A stretch of DNA of 64,000 nt. Source: Saprospiraceae bacterium. Lineage in GTDB: Bacteria; Bacteroidota; Bacteroidia; Chitinophagales; Saprospiraceae. A program made the translations under genes and the position numbers. The DNA is taken from NCBI GenBank assembly GCA_020631235.1, contig JAHDHQ010000009.1:96124-160123 (forward strand), given 5' to 3'. Below are positions 1-10,351 of this stretch, piece by piece (positions within the stretch are counted from its first letter, which is position 1; each line of letters starts with the position of its first letter). The notes under the pieces were generated by a model. The model did not search any database. It worked only from the letters and a program-made list of their open reading frames with translations, and was not told where the DNA came from.

Positions 1-102
1 CAAGGCTATGTCCCTTATCCTGAGTGCATTGTAGGTTTATCAAACAGATAAAAAGTATACACACAAAAAGGGCAATATATGATCTAATTGTTTTCAAGGC
101 TT

Positions 103-645
103 CTATTCTTCAGTTATAATTTCTTGCGTTTTAAATCCAATAGGTGCTATGCCCATTTTTTCTGGCACATCATCATCGTAATCTTCCCATTCTATCACAT
201 CTTTTAAAAATTCTTCTACATGCCTTATGATGTATGCTTCTTTTAGTTCTTCAGGTCTTAGAATTTCAACCATTCTAGGTGGTTTTGGTTGTCCATAACC
301 TTCGATAAATGGATAAGAAATCATGATCATTAATTTACCATTAAATAATTGTTGGTAAATGAGCGAACCATTTGATTTGATAAACGGACGTTTGGAATTG
401 GAATTGGGTATTTTTTCTGCGATACCGCTATTGTCTGAACCTAGAGATAAAACAATAACTTCCAAATTCTCTATTTCATCTTGAATATCCAAATTTGCGT
501 TCAAGTTGGTTTCTTTAATGATTTTCTCTAGCGTTTTAGTAATTAGTTGCTTAAGATGATCATGCCAATCTTGTCTATAGGAAGCTGTGTTTCCTAATAT
601 TTGCTTATACCTTTCTACCTTCGATACTAAACTTCCTAAATCCAT
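103..645 (-). CDS. Conserved-looking hypothetical protein (180 aa)
   Basis: I do not recognise the family. The product is soluble, with no signal peptide or membrane segment, a charged N-terminal helical half (about residues 1-65) and an acidic C-terminus. The middle (about 85-135) looks like mixed alpha/beta with a PKPPRMVEILRPEEL segment. The ATG at 645 is the first start after an in-frame stop and lies only 12 nt after the stop of the VCBS lipoprotein gene upstream, so the two are probably co-transcribed. Nothing in the sequence gives a function. The ORF is clearly coding: codon use matches its neighbours and the protein has no low-complexity runs. Confidence 0.7.
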   Translation of the reverse strand: MDLGSLVSKVERYKQILGNTASYRQDWHDHLKQLITKTLEKIIKETNLNANLDIQDEIENLEVIVLSLGSDNSGIAEKIPNSNSKRPFIKSNGSLIYQQLFNGKLMIMISYPFIEGYGQPKPPRMVEILRPEELKEAYIIRHVEEFLKDVIEWEDYDDDVPEKMGIAPIGFKTQEIITEE

Positions 646-657
646 TTATTTACTCTT

Positions 658-3600
658 TTATTTGGTGGCTAATAATAGCTGTGTTGCTTCGTTATTGTTT
701 CCTACTAAAATACCCTTTTGGCCAGAACCAAGTGTGATGTTGGCTAATCCTGAAACATTTCCTCTCAATAATACACCGACAGATTCAAAGGACTGATTTG
801 CAACAAAATTTCCTTTTCCATCGCCTTTCATCAGAACACCACAACCCGCATCATAGGATGTTGTTTCTGGTTCTGTTTCTTTGATGCTTCCGGCGGCAAA
901 AATATCTAGATGGCCATCCGCATTATAATCTTGGATAGCAATTCCTTTCATTGGCGACATTTGAGCTGCAAAAGGTAAGCGATTGATGGTGAAATTTCCT
1001 TTTCCATCGTTCAAAGCTACATAACTAGAGAAAGTAGTTACTGAAAATTCTTCAGCATCTTTTATACTTTCTGCTCCTAAAATTTCTTGAACTGAAGAAT
1101 TAGCGAAGTCTGAATAAGAACTAAATTTTTCTTGTAAAAATGGCATCTGTTCTGTGCTACATTCTTTGCCTCGAGTAGGTACAATTCTATCTTTATAGGT
1201 TTTAGTTAAAACAACATCATGGGTACCATTGTCGTCAAAATCTGAAGCTAAAACGCCTAATGGTTTTTTAAACGAAGGATGGAATTTGTTGTTCTCTCCG
1301 AGATTACCTAGTACTAAGTCTAAATCTCCGTCCTTATCTAGATCAGCGGCTTTAGCATTCATCCACCAGCCTTTATAATTATCAAAAGAGCTGGATACTT
1401 TTGTAAATTTATTTTTGTTGTTTGTAAATAGTTTAGGTTCATCCCATTCAGAAACTAAAAATAAATCTTGAGCTTTGTCGCCATTAAAGTCCTCACTCAG
1501 TGCCGAAGTAATCATACCTGGCAATTCTTCTTCATTAAAATAGTCGCTAATCTTATCTTCGAAATTCCCATTGTTGTTAATCAACAGGTATGATTTAGCC
1601 TTTAATGGGTATTCGCCTGGAACATTTCTTCCACCTACAAATAGATCTTGAAGTCCATCTCCATTAAAATCATGTGCCGCTATTGCGGCCGTACTAGAGG
1701 TAATACGAGGTAGTTTTTTTGAGGCTACTGTAAATATGCCCTTACCGTCATTTATATAGAGTCGATCTTGAAGTAATGATTCGAATTTCACATCTCCTCC
1801 TCCTCCACTGGCAACATACAAGTCCAAATCTTTGTCATTATCGATATCCACAAATTGAGCACCTAAATCCTCATACTGTTTATCAAATGAGAAGGTTTCG
1901 TTCTCTAATTCCACAAACTGGTTACCAGATTGGGTAATGATTTTTCCTGGATAACCATTAGAGCCACCTAAATAAAAGTCATCAAAACCATCTCCATTGA
2001 CATCTCCTACGGCTAAACAAGGGCCAAGGTTTGAATATTTGTGTGGTAGTAAAACTTCTTTTTCAAAATCATCAAAAGAATCTTCATTATGCTTGAAATT
2101 AAAAGAAGGAATTCTGGAGGTTAATTCTATAATCACAGGAGCAGGTCTTTCTTTTGCTGCTGCGATAGGTAGATTTGTCTTTCTTTCAATGTTGTGCAAG
2201 GTATTAATGGCAAGATTTTTCTCTATTTGTTTACTACCATCTAAATATTCTATGACTAATTCATCGACCATTTTATTTTTGCCAATACCTACTACAATTC
2301 TATCTGCCATACATGACTGATAACCACGAACAAAAGAATAGTCAAAGCGTTGAGTTAACTGGCCTGATTTGATAGTTAGTTTTGCATGCATCACAGAAGC
2401 TGGATTGTTTTTGTCGCTTAATTTTATGCTGACATGATTGTTTCTCCCATTACTCAAGTTTTCCATGAACGTAACCTCTTGACTAAGATTATTAATGACT
2501 AAATCTAAATCCCCATCGTTGTCAAAATCTCCGTAAGCCGCACCATTGGAGAAAGTAGGTGTTTTTATGCCCCATGTGTCTGAAACATCACTTAATTGTT
2601 CTCCTTTTATGTTTTTAAATAAGTAGTTGTTTAAGGGTTGAGATGGTACTTTTTGCATATGCTCAAAAACTTCAGCTGGCGTTAATTGTCGCCCTTTTTC
2701 TTGTTCTAGCTTTTGCATTTTTATACCGTAATCATTGTTTTTAGTATCCCTTAGAAAACCATTAGTTACGAAGTAATCTTTAAAACCATCTTGATCTAAA
2801 TCCACCAGTAAAGAAGTCCAACTCCAATCCGTCTGTGCTATTTTTAACTGGTGAGCAATATCTGATAGTTTCCCTTGTCCTCTATTTAGATAAAACCCAT
2901 TAAACATGTATTGTTTTGGGTATTTTTTGACTTCATGCAAATACCTAAAGCGTCTAACATCCATGGATTCCATTAAGACTTTATTTCTTACATGGTCTGA
3001 TGGTGTCATATCTACCACGGCAACATCCAATAACCCATCGTTATTAAAATCATTAGCGTCGACTCCCATAGAATAAAAAGAATTGTGATCCATAAGTGCA
3101 TTGGTTACTTTTTTAAATCCACCCTTATGGTCATTTACGTAGTAAAAATCAGGAAGGAAATAATCATTAGCACAATAGACATCTAGCCAGCCATCATCAT
3201 TCAAATCTGCAATGGCTAAACCCAGAGAAAAAGCAAATTCATTGACTTCTTTTTCTTCACTTTTGTTTACAAATTTTCCATCAACGTTTTCGAAATACAT
3301 ATTCTTCATCCGTTGTTTGTTTTCTTCGTAAACCGTGTTTTCTAAGTTATCAAAAAACACATGTACTTGCCCACCAATTCTTCTTCTTAAATGGTTATTT
3401 AGCCATAAGTCTAGATCGCCATCTTTGTCGAAATCTGCAAAACCAGCTTGGACTGATCTTGCACCATCTTCTAAACCATACTTAATTAAAGACTCTGTAA
3501 AAGTATTGTCCCCATTGTTAATAAATAGGTCATTATTCAACATTTGGTTACCATTAAATGGACCTGAATTACATACATAAATATCTAAAAAACCATCTTG

Positions 3601-3990
3601 ATTAATATCCACTACAGATGCACCAGTTGCCCATTTATTAGTCTCAATGCCTGCTGATGCTGAGATATCTTTGAAAGATAAACCGCCCTCATTTAGGTAT
3701 AACTTATTTTTTGCGTTGTTCCCTGTAAAGAATAAATCATCTAGACCATCATTATTGATATCTATGACTGCGACACCAGAACCATTATAATAATAGTCGT
3801 AAATGGTGATGTTGCTTTCAGGTGTTTCATTGACTACATTTTTAAACTTTAAGCCAGTTTTTTCCGAACTTAATTCTTCGAATAGTTTGAAAGTCTCCTT
3901 CGTTTCGGAGTTTGAGCTTTCTTGTTTCTTGTCTGAGGTACAAGAGTATAGAATGCAAGCAGTCAAAAGCAAGATTGCAATTGTTCTCAT
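658..3990 (-). CDS. VCBS/FG-GAP repeat lipoprotein with ASPIC/UnbV-like region (CRTAC1-like), tandem copy 1
   Basis: This is an 1110-residue exported lipoprotein. The N-terminus MRTIAILLLTACILYSC ends in a lipobox Cys at residue 17. Two blocks of FG-GAP/VCBS repeats, each with Ca-loop motifs such as DINNDGLDD and DFDKDGDLD, occupy about residues 60-500 and 620-1100, and probably form beta-propellers. Between them (about 510-605) lies a segment resembling the ASPIC/UnbV domain (RFDYSFVRGYQS, then VGIG and EYLDGS). A late motif, RGKECSTEQMPF (about residue 942), is shared with both other VCBS proteins in the window. The family is common in Bacteroidota and its function is mostly unknown; a surface or periplasmic binding role is inference. 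It is 171 nt downstream of its tandem paralog, and the 11 nt before the ATG are the same in both genes. Confidence 0.9.
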   Translation of the reverse strand: MRTIAILLLTACILYSCTSDKKQESSNSETKETFKLFEELSSEKTGLKFKNVVNETPESNITIYDYYYNGSGVAVIDINNDGLDDLFFTGNNAKNKLYLNEGGLSFKDISASAGIETNKWATGASVVDINQDGFLDIYVCNSGPFNGNQMLNNDLFINNGDNTFTESLIKYGLEDGARSVQAGFADFDKDGDLDLWLNNHLRRRIGGQVHVFFDNLENTVYEENKQRMKNMYFENVDGKFVNKSEEKEVNEFAFSLGLAIADLNDDGWLDVYCANDYFLPDFYYVNDHKGGFKKVTNALMDHNSFYSMGVDANDFNNDGLLDVAVVDMTPSDHVRNKVLMESMDVRRFRYLHEVKKYPKQYMFNGFYLNRGQGKLSDIAHQLKIAQTDWSWTSLLVDLDQDGFKDYFVTNGFLRDTKNNDYGIKMQKLEQEKGRQLTPAEVFEHMQKVPSQPLNNYLFKNIKGEQLSDVSDTWGIKTPTFSNGAAYGDFDNDGDLDLVINNLSQEVTFMENLSNGRNNHVSIKLSDKNNPASVMHAKLTIKSGQLTQRFDYSFVRGYQSCMADRIVVGIGKNKMVDELVIEYLDGSKQIEKNLAINTLHNIERKTNLPIAAAKERPAPVIIELTSRIPSFNFKHNEDSFDDFEKEVLLPHKYSNLGPCLAVGDVNGDGFDDFYLGGSNGYPGKIITQSGNQFVELENETFSFDKQYEDLGAQFVDIDNDKDLDLYVASGGGGDVKFESLLQDRLYINDGKGIFTVASKKLPRITSSTAAIAAHDFNGDGLQDLFVGGRNVPGEYPLKAKSYLLINNNGNFEDKISDYFNEEELPGMITSALSEDFNGDKAQDLFLVSEWDEPKLFTNNKNKFTKVSSSFDNYKGWWMNAKAADLDKDGDLDLVLGNLGENNKFHPSFKKPLGVLASDFDDNGTHDVVLTKTYKDRIVPTRGKECSTEQMPFLQEKFSSYSDFANSSVQEILGAESIKDAEEFSVTTFSSYVALNDGKGNFTINRLPFAAQMSPMKGIAIQDYNADGHLDIFAAGSIKETEPETTSYDAGCGVLMKGDGKGNFVANQSFESVGVLLRGNVSGLANITLGSGQKGILVGNNNEATQLLLATK

Positions 3991-4110
3991 GTTGTTTTCT
4001 TTTACCTTAAATCTGAATTAAACCAAGTCTAATTCATTGTAGTTCTTTTATCAAAATTCGGGCACACAATGCCGCATCACTTAAACAGTGTCCAAAAATA
4101 CTAATTTCTT

Positions 4111-4148
4111 CAAATATTTGATTTTATTCATTTTCAATCAAATATTTG
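4111..4148 (-). terminator. 13-bp perfect inverted repeat between the tandem VCBS genes
   Basis: A 13-nt arm (4111-4123) is repeated in inverted form at 4136-4148 with a 12-nt loop. It lies 14 nt after the stop of the upstream VCBS gene (minus strand). It has no strong U-run, so it may be a weak terminator or an mRNA-stabilising hairpin that separates expression of the two paralogs. The arms are AT-rich and contain a self-palindromic CAAATATTTG. Confidence 0.45.
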
Positions 4149-4161
4149 CGTTTTCGTCCCT

Positions 4162-7100
4162 CTATGAGCCTTGCATGGAGTGTGTTGTAATAAATAGTTG
4201 TACAGCTGAGTCATTATTACCTACAATTACACCTCTTTTGTTACTTCCAAGCTTAATCAATTCTATATCTGTTACATTGCCATTACAGAACACTCCTGAA
4301 TGTTCAAAGGATTGGTTTGTGGTAAAATCTCCATTTCCCTTACCCAATAACAAAGTTCCTAAACCTGCATCATATGGGGAGGTTTCTGGTTCTGTTTCTA
4401 TAATATTTCCTGCTCCAAAAATATCGATGTGCCCATCACCATTAAAATCTTGACAAACCATTGATTTCAAAGGCGCAATCTGAGCTGTAAAAGGTAATTT
4501 TTTAATCGTGTAATTTGCACTTCCTTCATTCAAAACGATATAGTGAGAAAATGTATTGACAGAATATTGATCTGCACTTTGTACTTTTTCTTGGCCTAAT
4601 ATTTCTTGTATTGAGGAGTTAGCAAAGCTGCTATACGTACTGAATTTTTCTTCTAAAAAAGGCATTTGTTCAGTACTGCATTCTTTACCTCGGACTGGCA
4701 CCACTTTGTTTTTATAATGTTTTGTAAGCACAACATCATGTGTGCCGTTTTTATCAAAATCTGCGGCTAGCACACCTAAAGGCTTTTTCTCTGATGGATG
4801 AAATTTATTGTTTTCTCCCATATTCCCGATAACAAAATCAAGATCGCCGTCTTTGTCAAAATCGGCAGCGGCCAAACTCATCCACCATCCTTTCAACTTA
4901 TTAAAAGCAGGAATTTCCATTTTACTAAACTTGTTGCCTTTTATTTCGAATAAGGCTGGTGCTTCCCACTCTGAAACAAACAGAAGGTTAAGCTTATCAT
5001 CACCTGTAAAGTCACCCATCTCTACGCCAGTAATCATACCCGGCAACTCATCAACGGCAAAAAAGGTCGCCGTTACATCCTCAAATGCACTTCCACGGTT
5101 CATCAATACATATGATTGTGCTTTAAGCGGATATTTCCCCGGAGTATTTCTTCCTCCAACGATTAAATCTAATTTTTTATCACCATTTAGATCGACAGAT
5201 TTTATGACTGATGTGCTTGATGATATCTGCGGAAGCACTGATTTTTGTGCTGAAAACACACCTTTACCATTATTCAGGTAAAGCCGATCTTGCAGGAGTG
5301 CTTTATTGTTAATCTCTCCTCCTCCTCCACTGGCTACATATAAATCTAAATCGCCGTCGCCGTCAAAATCAAAAAAGTGAGCACCTAAATCCTCAAACCT
5401 TTTATCTGTTTCAAATACTGGGTTTCTGATCTCACTAAAATTTTGCCCTACCTGAGCAATTAACTTTGCCGCTCTATCTTTTGAGCCTCCGAGATAAAAA
5501 TCATCATAGCCATCTTTATTTACATCACCGACTGCAATGCAGGGTCCTAAGTTTGAATATTTATGGGGTAATAAAACCTCTTCAGCAAAATCATCAAAAC
5601 TGTTTTCTTTATGACTAAAGTCAAAAGATGCCACTTTATCAGTTATATCCAAAAAGTGAGGTCTGGGTTTAGAAGGTGATACTAATTTTCCTGAAGTAGC
5701 TTTTTTCTCTATGATATTGAGTTTATTTAAGTTTACTTGATGAATGGTTTGGACACTGCCATCTAAATATTCGATTTCTATTTTATCAATTTGAGTTTTG
5801 TCTCCTAAACCAATAAGTAATTTCTGCCCCATGCTGGATAAATAGCCTCTCACAAAAGAGTAGTCATATCGTTGTACTTGGCTACCCGAATGGACCATGA
5901 TTTTAGCGTGTAACACACTAGAAGGTGCAGATTTATCGACTAAGCTAATGCCTATGTAATTATGCTTACCATTAGTTTCGTTTTCCAATATGCTGGCCGG
6001 CTGGCTTAAATTGTTTACTACTAAATCTAGGTCTCCATCATTGTCTAAATCTGCATAAGCAGCACCATTAGAAAATGTGGGTGTTTTAATACCCCATTCT
6101 TTACTAACATCCACTAATTGTTTGCCCTTGATATTCCTAAATAAATGATTGTTTAATGGATTAGACGGAAAACTATCCTTATAAAACTCAAAAGCCTCTT
6201 CAGGAAGGAGGTTTCTTCCTTTTTCTTTAGCCATTGCATTAAGAGCGCGAATACGATCGTTATCTTTTACATCTTTTAGTAGTCCGTTTGTCACAAAATA
6301 GTCTTTATATCCATCCATATCGAAATCTGCCATTAAAGAGGACCAGCTCCAATCTGTTTGCGCCATGTTTAATTGATGCCCAATATTGGACAACTTCCCT
6401 TGCCCTCTATTTAAAAAGAAGGAATTAAACATATACTGTTTTGTATATTTTTTCTCTTCCGACAAATATCTAAATCGCTCGACATCCATAGACTCCATGA
6501 GCACTTTATTTCTTACGTGGTCTGACGGCGTCATATCCACTACAGCAATATCCAATAAATTGTCATTGTTAAAATCACTGGCATCTACTCCCATAGAATA
6601 AAAAGAGGTGTGATCTTGTAATGATTTATTCGCTTGGGTAAAACCTCCTTGTTGGTCATTGATATAATAATAATCAGGAATGAAATAATCATTCGTTGTA
6701 TAGACATCCAACCAACCGTCATCATTAAAATCAGCAATGGACAAACCTAAACCAAAAGCGAATAAATCTAATCCTTTTTCTTTGCTCTTTTCTACAAATT
6801 TACCCTCGACATTTTCGAAATACATGTTTTGCATTTTCCGTTTATCCGCTGCTGAGGTATTTTGTTCTAAATTGCTTAAAAATTCTTGTGGAGTATTCCC
6901 AATGGAACGCAAGCAATGGTTGTTTAACCACATATCAAGATCTCCATCTTTATCAAAATCAGCAAATCCAGCTTGTACAGATCTAGCTCCATCAACTAAG
7001 CCATATTTAGCCGCTGATTCGGTAAAGGTATTATCTCCGTTATTTATATATAGGTCATTGTCTAAACCCTTTCCTTTACCTATGGGACCTGAATTACAGA

Positions 7101-7548
7101 CGTATATGTCTAAAAATCCATCATTGTTAATATCGACCATGGTAGCACCCATTGCCCATTTTTTACCTTGAATTCCTGCTTTGGAAGATATGTTTTCAAA
7201 GGTCATTTTACCCTTGTTTAGAAACAAACCATTTGCCGCATCGTTGCCGCTAAAAAATACATCTTCTAAGCCATCATTATTAATATCTCCAATAGCCACA
7301 CCTGCTCCATTGTAATAATAATCGTAAATAGAAAAATTCCGCTTGGGAGTTTCAAACACTTGATTCGTGAAATCAATACCCGTAAGCGATGGTTTTAATT
7401 CTTTAAAAACAGCAAATGATGGCTTAGAAGATTGGGTGTTACTTGTCTTTGCCTTTTGGCTAGTTGTAGACTCAGAATTATTTTTTTCTGATGAACATGC
7501 AAATAAAAATAGACACAATAAAATTGTGCATGTAAGTGTAGTTCTCAT
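4162..7548 (-). CDS. VCBS/FG-GAP repeat lipoprotein with ASPIC/UnbV-like region, tandem copy 2
   Basis: This 1128-residue protein is co-linear with the neighbouring 658-3990 product. It has a signal peptide with lipobox LFLFAC (Cys18) and a Ser/Thr/Lys-rich linker (about 20-45). An N-terminal FG-GAP/VCBS block with DINNDGLED-type Ca loops (60-510) is followed by an ASPIC/UnbV-like segment (about 520-610), a second VCBS block, and the shared RGKECSTEQMPF motif near residue 954. Long identical stretches with copy 1 (for example the DMTPSDHVRNKVLMESMDV region) show a tandem duplication. The ATG at 7548 is preceded by AAGAAAACAAC, the same 11 nt as in copy 1, so the duplication included the translation leader. 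It lies 65 nt downstream of the E1 gene on the same strand. Substrate or partner is unknown. Confidence 0.9.
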   Translation of the reverse strand: MRTTLTCTILLCLFLFACSSEKNNSESTTSQKAKTSNTQSSKPSFAVFKELKPSLTGIDFTNQVFETPKRNFSIYDYYYNGAGVAIGDINNDGLEDVFFSGNDAANGLFLNKGKMTFENISSKAGIQGKKWAMGATMVDINNDGFLDIYVCNSGPIGKGKGLDNDLYINNGDNTFTESAAKYGLVDGARSVQAGFADFDKDGDLDMWLNNHCLRSIGNTPQEFLSNLEQNTSAADKRKMQNMYFENVEGKFVEKSKEKGLDLFAFGLGLSIADFNDDGWLDVYTTNDYFIPDYYYINDQQGGFTQANKSLQDHTSFYSMGVDASDFNNDNLLDIAVVDMTPSDHVRNKVLMESMDVERFRYLSEEKKYTKQYMFNSFFLNRGQGKLSNIGHQLNMAQTDWSWSSLMADFDMDGYKDYFVTNGLLKDVKDNDRIRALNAMAKEKGRNLLPEEAFEFYKDSFPSNPLNNHLFRNIKGKQLVDVSKEWGIKTPTFSNGAAYADLDNDGDLDLVVNNLSQPASILENETNGKHNYIGISLVDKSAPSSVLHAKIMVHSGSQVQRYDYSFVRGYLSSMGQKLLIGLGDKTQIDKIEIEYLDGSVQTIHQVNLNKLNIIEKKATSGKLVSPSKPRPHFLDITDKVASFDFSHKENSFDDFAEEVLLPHKYSNLGPCIAVGDVNKDGYDDFYLGGSKDRAAKLIAQVGQNFSEIRNPVFETDKRFEDLGAHFFDFDGDGDLDLYVASGGGGEINNKALLQDRLYLNNGKGVFSAQKSVLPQISSSTSVIKSVDLNGDKKLDLIVGGRNTPGKYPLKAQSYVLMNRGSAFEDVTATFFAVDELPGMITGVEMGDFTGDDKLNLLFVSEWEAPALFEIKGNKFSKMEIPAFNKLKGWWMSLAAADFDKDGDLDFVIGNMGENNKFHPSEKKPLGVLAADFDKNGTHDVVLTKHYKNKVVPVRGKECSTEQMPFLEEKFSTYSSFANSSIQEILGQEKVQSADQYSVNTFSHYIVLNEGSANYTIKKLPFTAQIAPLKSMVCQDFNGDGHIDIFGAGNIIETEPETSPYDAGLGTLLLGKGNGDFTTNQSFEHSGVFCNGNVTDIELIKLGSNKRGVIVGNNDSAVQLFITTHSMQGS

Positions 7549-7613
7549 GTTGTTTTCTTAGACCAAAAATAGATCTAGCTAAAAATAGTTAGACCAATAA
7601 ATATAGTTTAAAA

Positions 7614-9599
7614 CTAATAATTTATTAGCTTTTCGAGGGCTTGCCTACATCTATCTTTAGGAAGAAAATCGTCTTCGAGTTCTTTTGCAAAAGGAATCGG
7701 TGAATTTAATGAAGCTACTCTCATAATGGGTGCATCTAAAAATTCAAATAAATGTTCGGTAATATAAGCCGAAATTTCACCTCCTATTCCTCCCATCATT
7801 ACATCTTCGTGAAGTATTAAAACCTTATGGGTATTTTTAACCACTTCATCTATAGCTTCATAGTCAAGAGGGACCAGAGAACGTAAATCCAAAATACTAG
7901 CATCAATACCCAACTCTTCTACTGTCTGTTTAGCCCAAATAACACCTTGTCCATAGGTAATTATACAACATTCGGAACCAGAACTAATGAGCTTGGCTTT
8001 CCCAATGGGGAGTGTATAATATCCCTCGGGCACTTCTTCTTCTATACTTCTGTATAGAGCCTTATGCTCAAAAAACATAATTGGATTTGGATCTTCAAAT
8101 GAAGCCAATAATAATCCTTTAGCATCATAAGGACTCGAAGGATAAACTACCTTTAATCCTGGTGTGTGCGTAAACCATGCTTCCGTACTTTGGGAATGAA
8201 ATGGACCGGCAGCCATACCTCCTCCTGTAGGCATACGGATAACTGTATTTACATTAGCTCCCCAGCGATAATGGACCTTGGCAATATTATTCACTATTTG
8301 ATTAAAGCCACAACTCACAAAATCTGAGAATTGCATCTCGACCATAGATCTAACGTTTCGTAAAGATAATCCCATGGCAATACCCAGTACCGCACTTTCA
8401 CATATCGGCGTATTCCTAACTCGATCTACACCATATTTTTTGTAAAAATCGTCTGTAATTTTAAACACACCACCATATTCTGCAATGTCTTGCCCCATTA
8501 ATACGAGATCATCAAACTTCTGCATGGCTTGATCAAGTCCATCCGATATTGCATCTATAAAACGCATCGACTTGCTTGACGATTTTGGTTCTATTTGATG
8601 ATACGTATACGGATAAAAAAGATCTGCTAATTCTTGACTAGGCGTAGAAGATATAGCCGGTTCCTTAAAGGATGCTTTCACTGTTTTATCAATCTCTTTT
8701 TTTATTTGCTTTCGCATTTTTTCTAAAGCATCTTCATCGATAACTCTTTCTTCTATAAGGTATTTTCTATAGTTTTCGATTGGATCTTTTTTAGCCCACA
8801 TGTCCATAAGTTCCTTGGGGACATATTTTGTGCCGGATGCTTCTTCATGTCCCCTCATCCTAAAGGTTTTACACTCTATGAGGACAGGTGCTGGCTTCTT
8901 TCTCATTTGCTTAGCGACGGATTGTATCGTTTGATATACTTCCAGAATGTTATTACCATCTATAATCATAGATTCCATTCCATATCCAATCCCTCTATCT
9001 GCTAAATGTTCACAATAGTATTGTTCCCGAGTGGGAGTAGAAAGGCCATAACCATTATTTTCTATCACAAAAATCACAGGCAATTGCCACACAGCAGCCA
9101 TATTTAAAGCCTCGTGAAATTCGCCTTCACTCGTACCTCCTTCTCCCGTAAAAGCAAGCGAAATTTTAGCTTCATCCTTTAATTTATGTGCTAATGCTAC
9201 CCCATCGGCTAATGACAATTGCGCTCCTAAATGCGAAATCATTCCCGTGATGTTATATTCAGCAGTGCCAAAATGAAACGAGCGGTCTCTTCCTTTAGTA
9301 AACCCAGACGCTTTACCTTGCCACTGACCCAATAATCTTGAAAGAGGTACTTCTCGTGAAGTAAAAACGCCTAAGTTTCGGTGCATAGGGAATATCATTT
9401 CATCTGATTCTAAAGCCAAAGTGCAACCTACTGCTATCGCTTCTTGACCAATACCCGAAAACCACTTTGATATTTTCCCTTGACGTAATAAAGACAACAT
9501 TTTTTCTTCTATTAATCTAGGCTTAAGCATATACTCATACAACCTAATTAATGTGTCTTTATCTATTTTTCTTCGCTTGTAATTAATCACAGAATCCAT
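7614..9599 (-). CDS. 2-oxoacid dehydrogenase E1 component, alpha and beta subunits fused
   Basis: This 661-residue cytoplasmic enzyme contains both halves of a thiamine-diphosphate E1. Residues about 10-320 are the alpha part, with the TPP/Mg motif beginning GEGGTSEGEFHEAL and ending ENNGYG. Residues about 345-660 are the beta part (MGQDIAEYGGVFKIT, RMPTGGGMAAGPFHSQS, LHEDVMMGGIGGEI). E1 decarboxylates a 2-oxoacid and acylates the lipoyl group of E2. The fused architecture is typical of Bacteroidota enzymes annotated as pyruvate or branched-chain 2-oxoacid dehydrogenase. Substrate cannot be settled from sequence, though the alpha part looks closer to branched-chain E1. No E2 or E3 gene is in the window. 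The ATG start is at 9599, 28 nt after recO, and the gene is probably in the same operon. Confidence 0.92.
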   Translation of the reverse strand: MDSVINYKRRKIDKDTLIRLYEYMLKPRLIEEKMLSLLRQGKISKWFSGIGQEAIAVGCTLALESDEMIFPMHRNLGVFTSREVPLSRLLGQWQGKASGFTKGRDRSFHFGTAEYNITGMISHLGAQLSLADGVALAHKLKDEAKISLAFTGEGGTSEGEFHEALNMAAVWQLPVIFVIENNGYGLSTPTREQYYCEHLADRGIGYGMESMIIDGNNILEVYQTIQSVAKQMRKKPAPVLIECKTFRMRGHEEASGTKYVPKELMDMWAKKDPIENYRKYLIEERVIDEDALEKMRKQIKKEIDKTVKASFKEPAISSTPSQELADLFYPYTYHQIEPKSSSKSMRFIDAISDGLDQAMQKFDDLVLMGQDIAEYGGVFKITDDFYKKYGVDRVRNTPICESAVLGIAMGLSLRNVRSMVEMQFSDFVSCGFNQIVNNIAKVHYRWGANVNTVIRMPTGGGMAAGPFHSQSTEAWFTHTPGLKVVYPSSPYDAKGLLLASFEDPNPIMFFEHKALYRSIEEEVPEGYYTLPIGKAKLISSGSECCIITYGQGVIWAKQTVEELGIDASILDLRSLVPLDYEAIDEVVKNTHKVLILHEDVMMGGIGGEISAYITEHLFEFLDAPIMRVASLNSPIPFAKELEDDFLPKDRCRQALEKLINY

Positions 9600-9627
9600 T
9601 GAGGTCTAATTATACTTTTCTTTATAG

Positions 9628-10350
9628 TCACGCAAAAATAACTTTTAATATGTCTAGCGATTTAGGTTTTCTAAAGTTTTCGAGATGGTAGCTGTAGTAT
9701 TTAACTAATGCATCTAGCAAAGTGTGCCTCATGTCTCGATTCATTTTGATATTTTTTGCTTCAGACCAAGTTTTATCTAAAAACAAACTCAATAACTCAC
9801 TTTGTTTTTGATCTAAATAAAAAAGAGCATCTTGTTCTAAAGAATCGCTAAAGGCACCATCTCTGATATTAAAAAATGGTTCTGAAAAGCTGTAATTATT
9901 ATGTGGTTTAATGCCTATTTGCTGACACAGTTGGAGAAGATAAAAAATGTGATAATTGGCCAATTTTTTTGGCTCATTGTCAATGTGTAGAAAGTGCTTA
10001 ATTAAAAATGAAAATAAGATCGGATTGGCTTCCTTTTCTTTTACGGATTGTCTGGTAAAATCCATCATTAAGGTAGCTAAAGAAGTAGTGGGAATATCAT
10101 AAAATATGGATTGGTATTTATGATGGGCATTGGCTTCTTTAATTCTTCGTAAAGCATCTCCTTTCGATGGATAATAAACAATTTCAAGCATCTGCATCAC
10201 TTGATAAAGTGCTTGTAAATTCTTCTTTTTCTTTCTAACCCCACTTACAATAAAAGATTGTAGACCTTCTGTTTCTGTAAAAACATCTAGTATTAAACTG
10301 GTTTCACCATAAGGTAAAGATTTAAAGACAATGCCTATTGATTTTTCCAT
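9628..10350 (-). CDS. recO: DNA repair protein RecO
   Basis: This 240-residue protein has the RecO N-terminal OB-fold signature (GIVFKSLPYGETSLILDVFTE, about residues 5-25), a basic RKKKKN turn near 40, and a helical C-terminal domain. RecO works with RecF and RecR to load RecA on SSB-coated single-stranded DNA and to anneal strands. The four-Cys zinc finger found in many RecO proteins is not visible: the C-terminal half has only a single Cys. Length is normal for the family. It follows the 95-codon gene with a 1-nt gap, so the two are likely translationally coupled in the GH3-to-E1 run. Confidence 0.88.
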   Translation of the reverse strand: MEKSIGIVFKSLPYGETSLILDVFTETEGLQSFIVSGVRKKKKNLQALYQVMQMLEIVYYPSKGDALRRIKEANAHHKYQSIFYDIPTTSLATLMMDFTRQSVKEKEANPILFSFLIKHFLHIDNEPKKLANYHIFYLLQLCQQIGIKPHNNYSFSEPFFNIRDGAFSDSLEQDALFYLDQKQSELLSLFLDKTWSEAKNIKMNRDMRHTLLDALVKYYSYHLENFRKPKSLDILKVIFA

Positions 10351-10351
10351 A

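Noticed and set aside
2000..7400. Plus-strand ORFs opposite the VCBS genes
   Set aside because: They are frame shadows of the repetitive Asp/Asn/Gly-rich minus-strand genes; their products are Ser/Pro/Lys-rich with no domain or start context.
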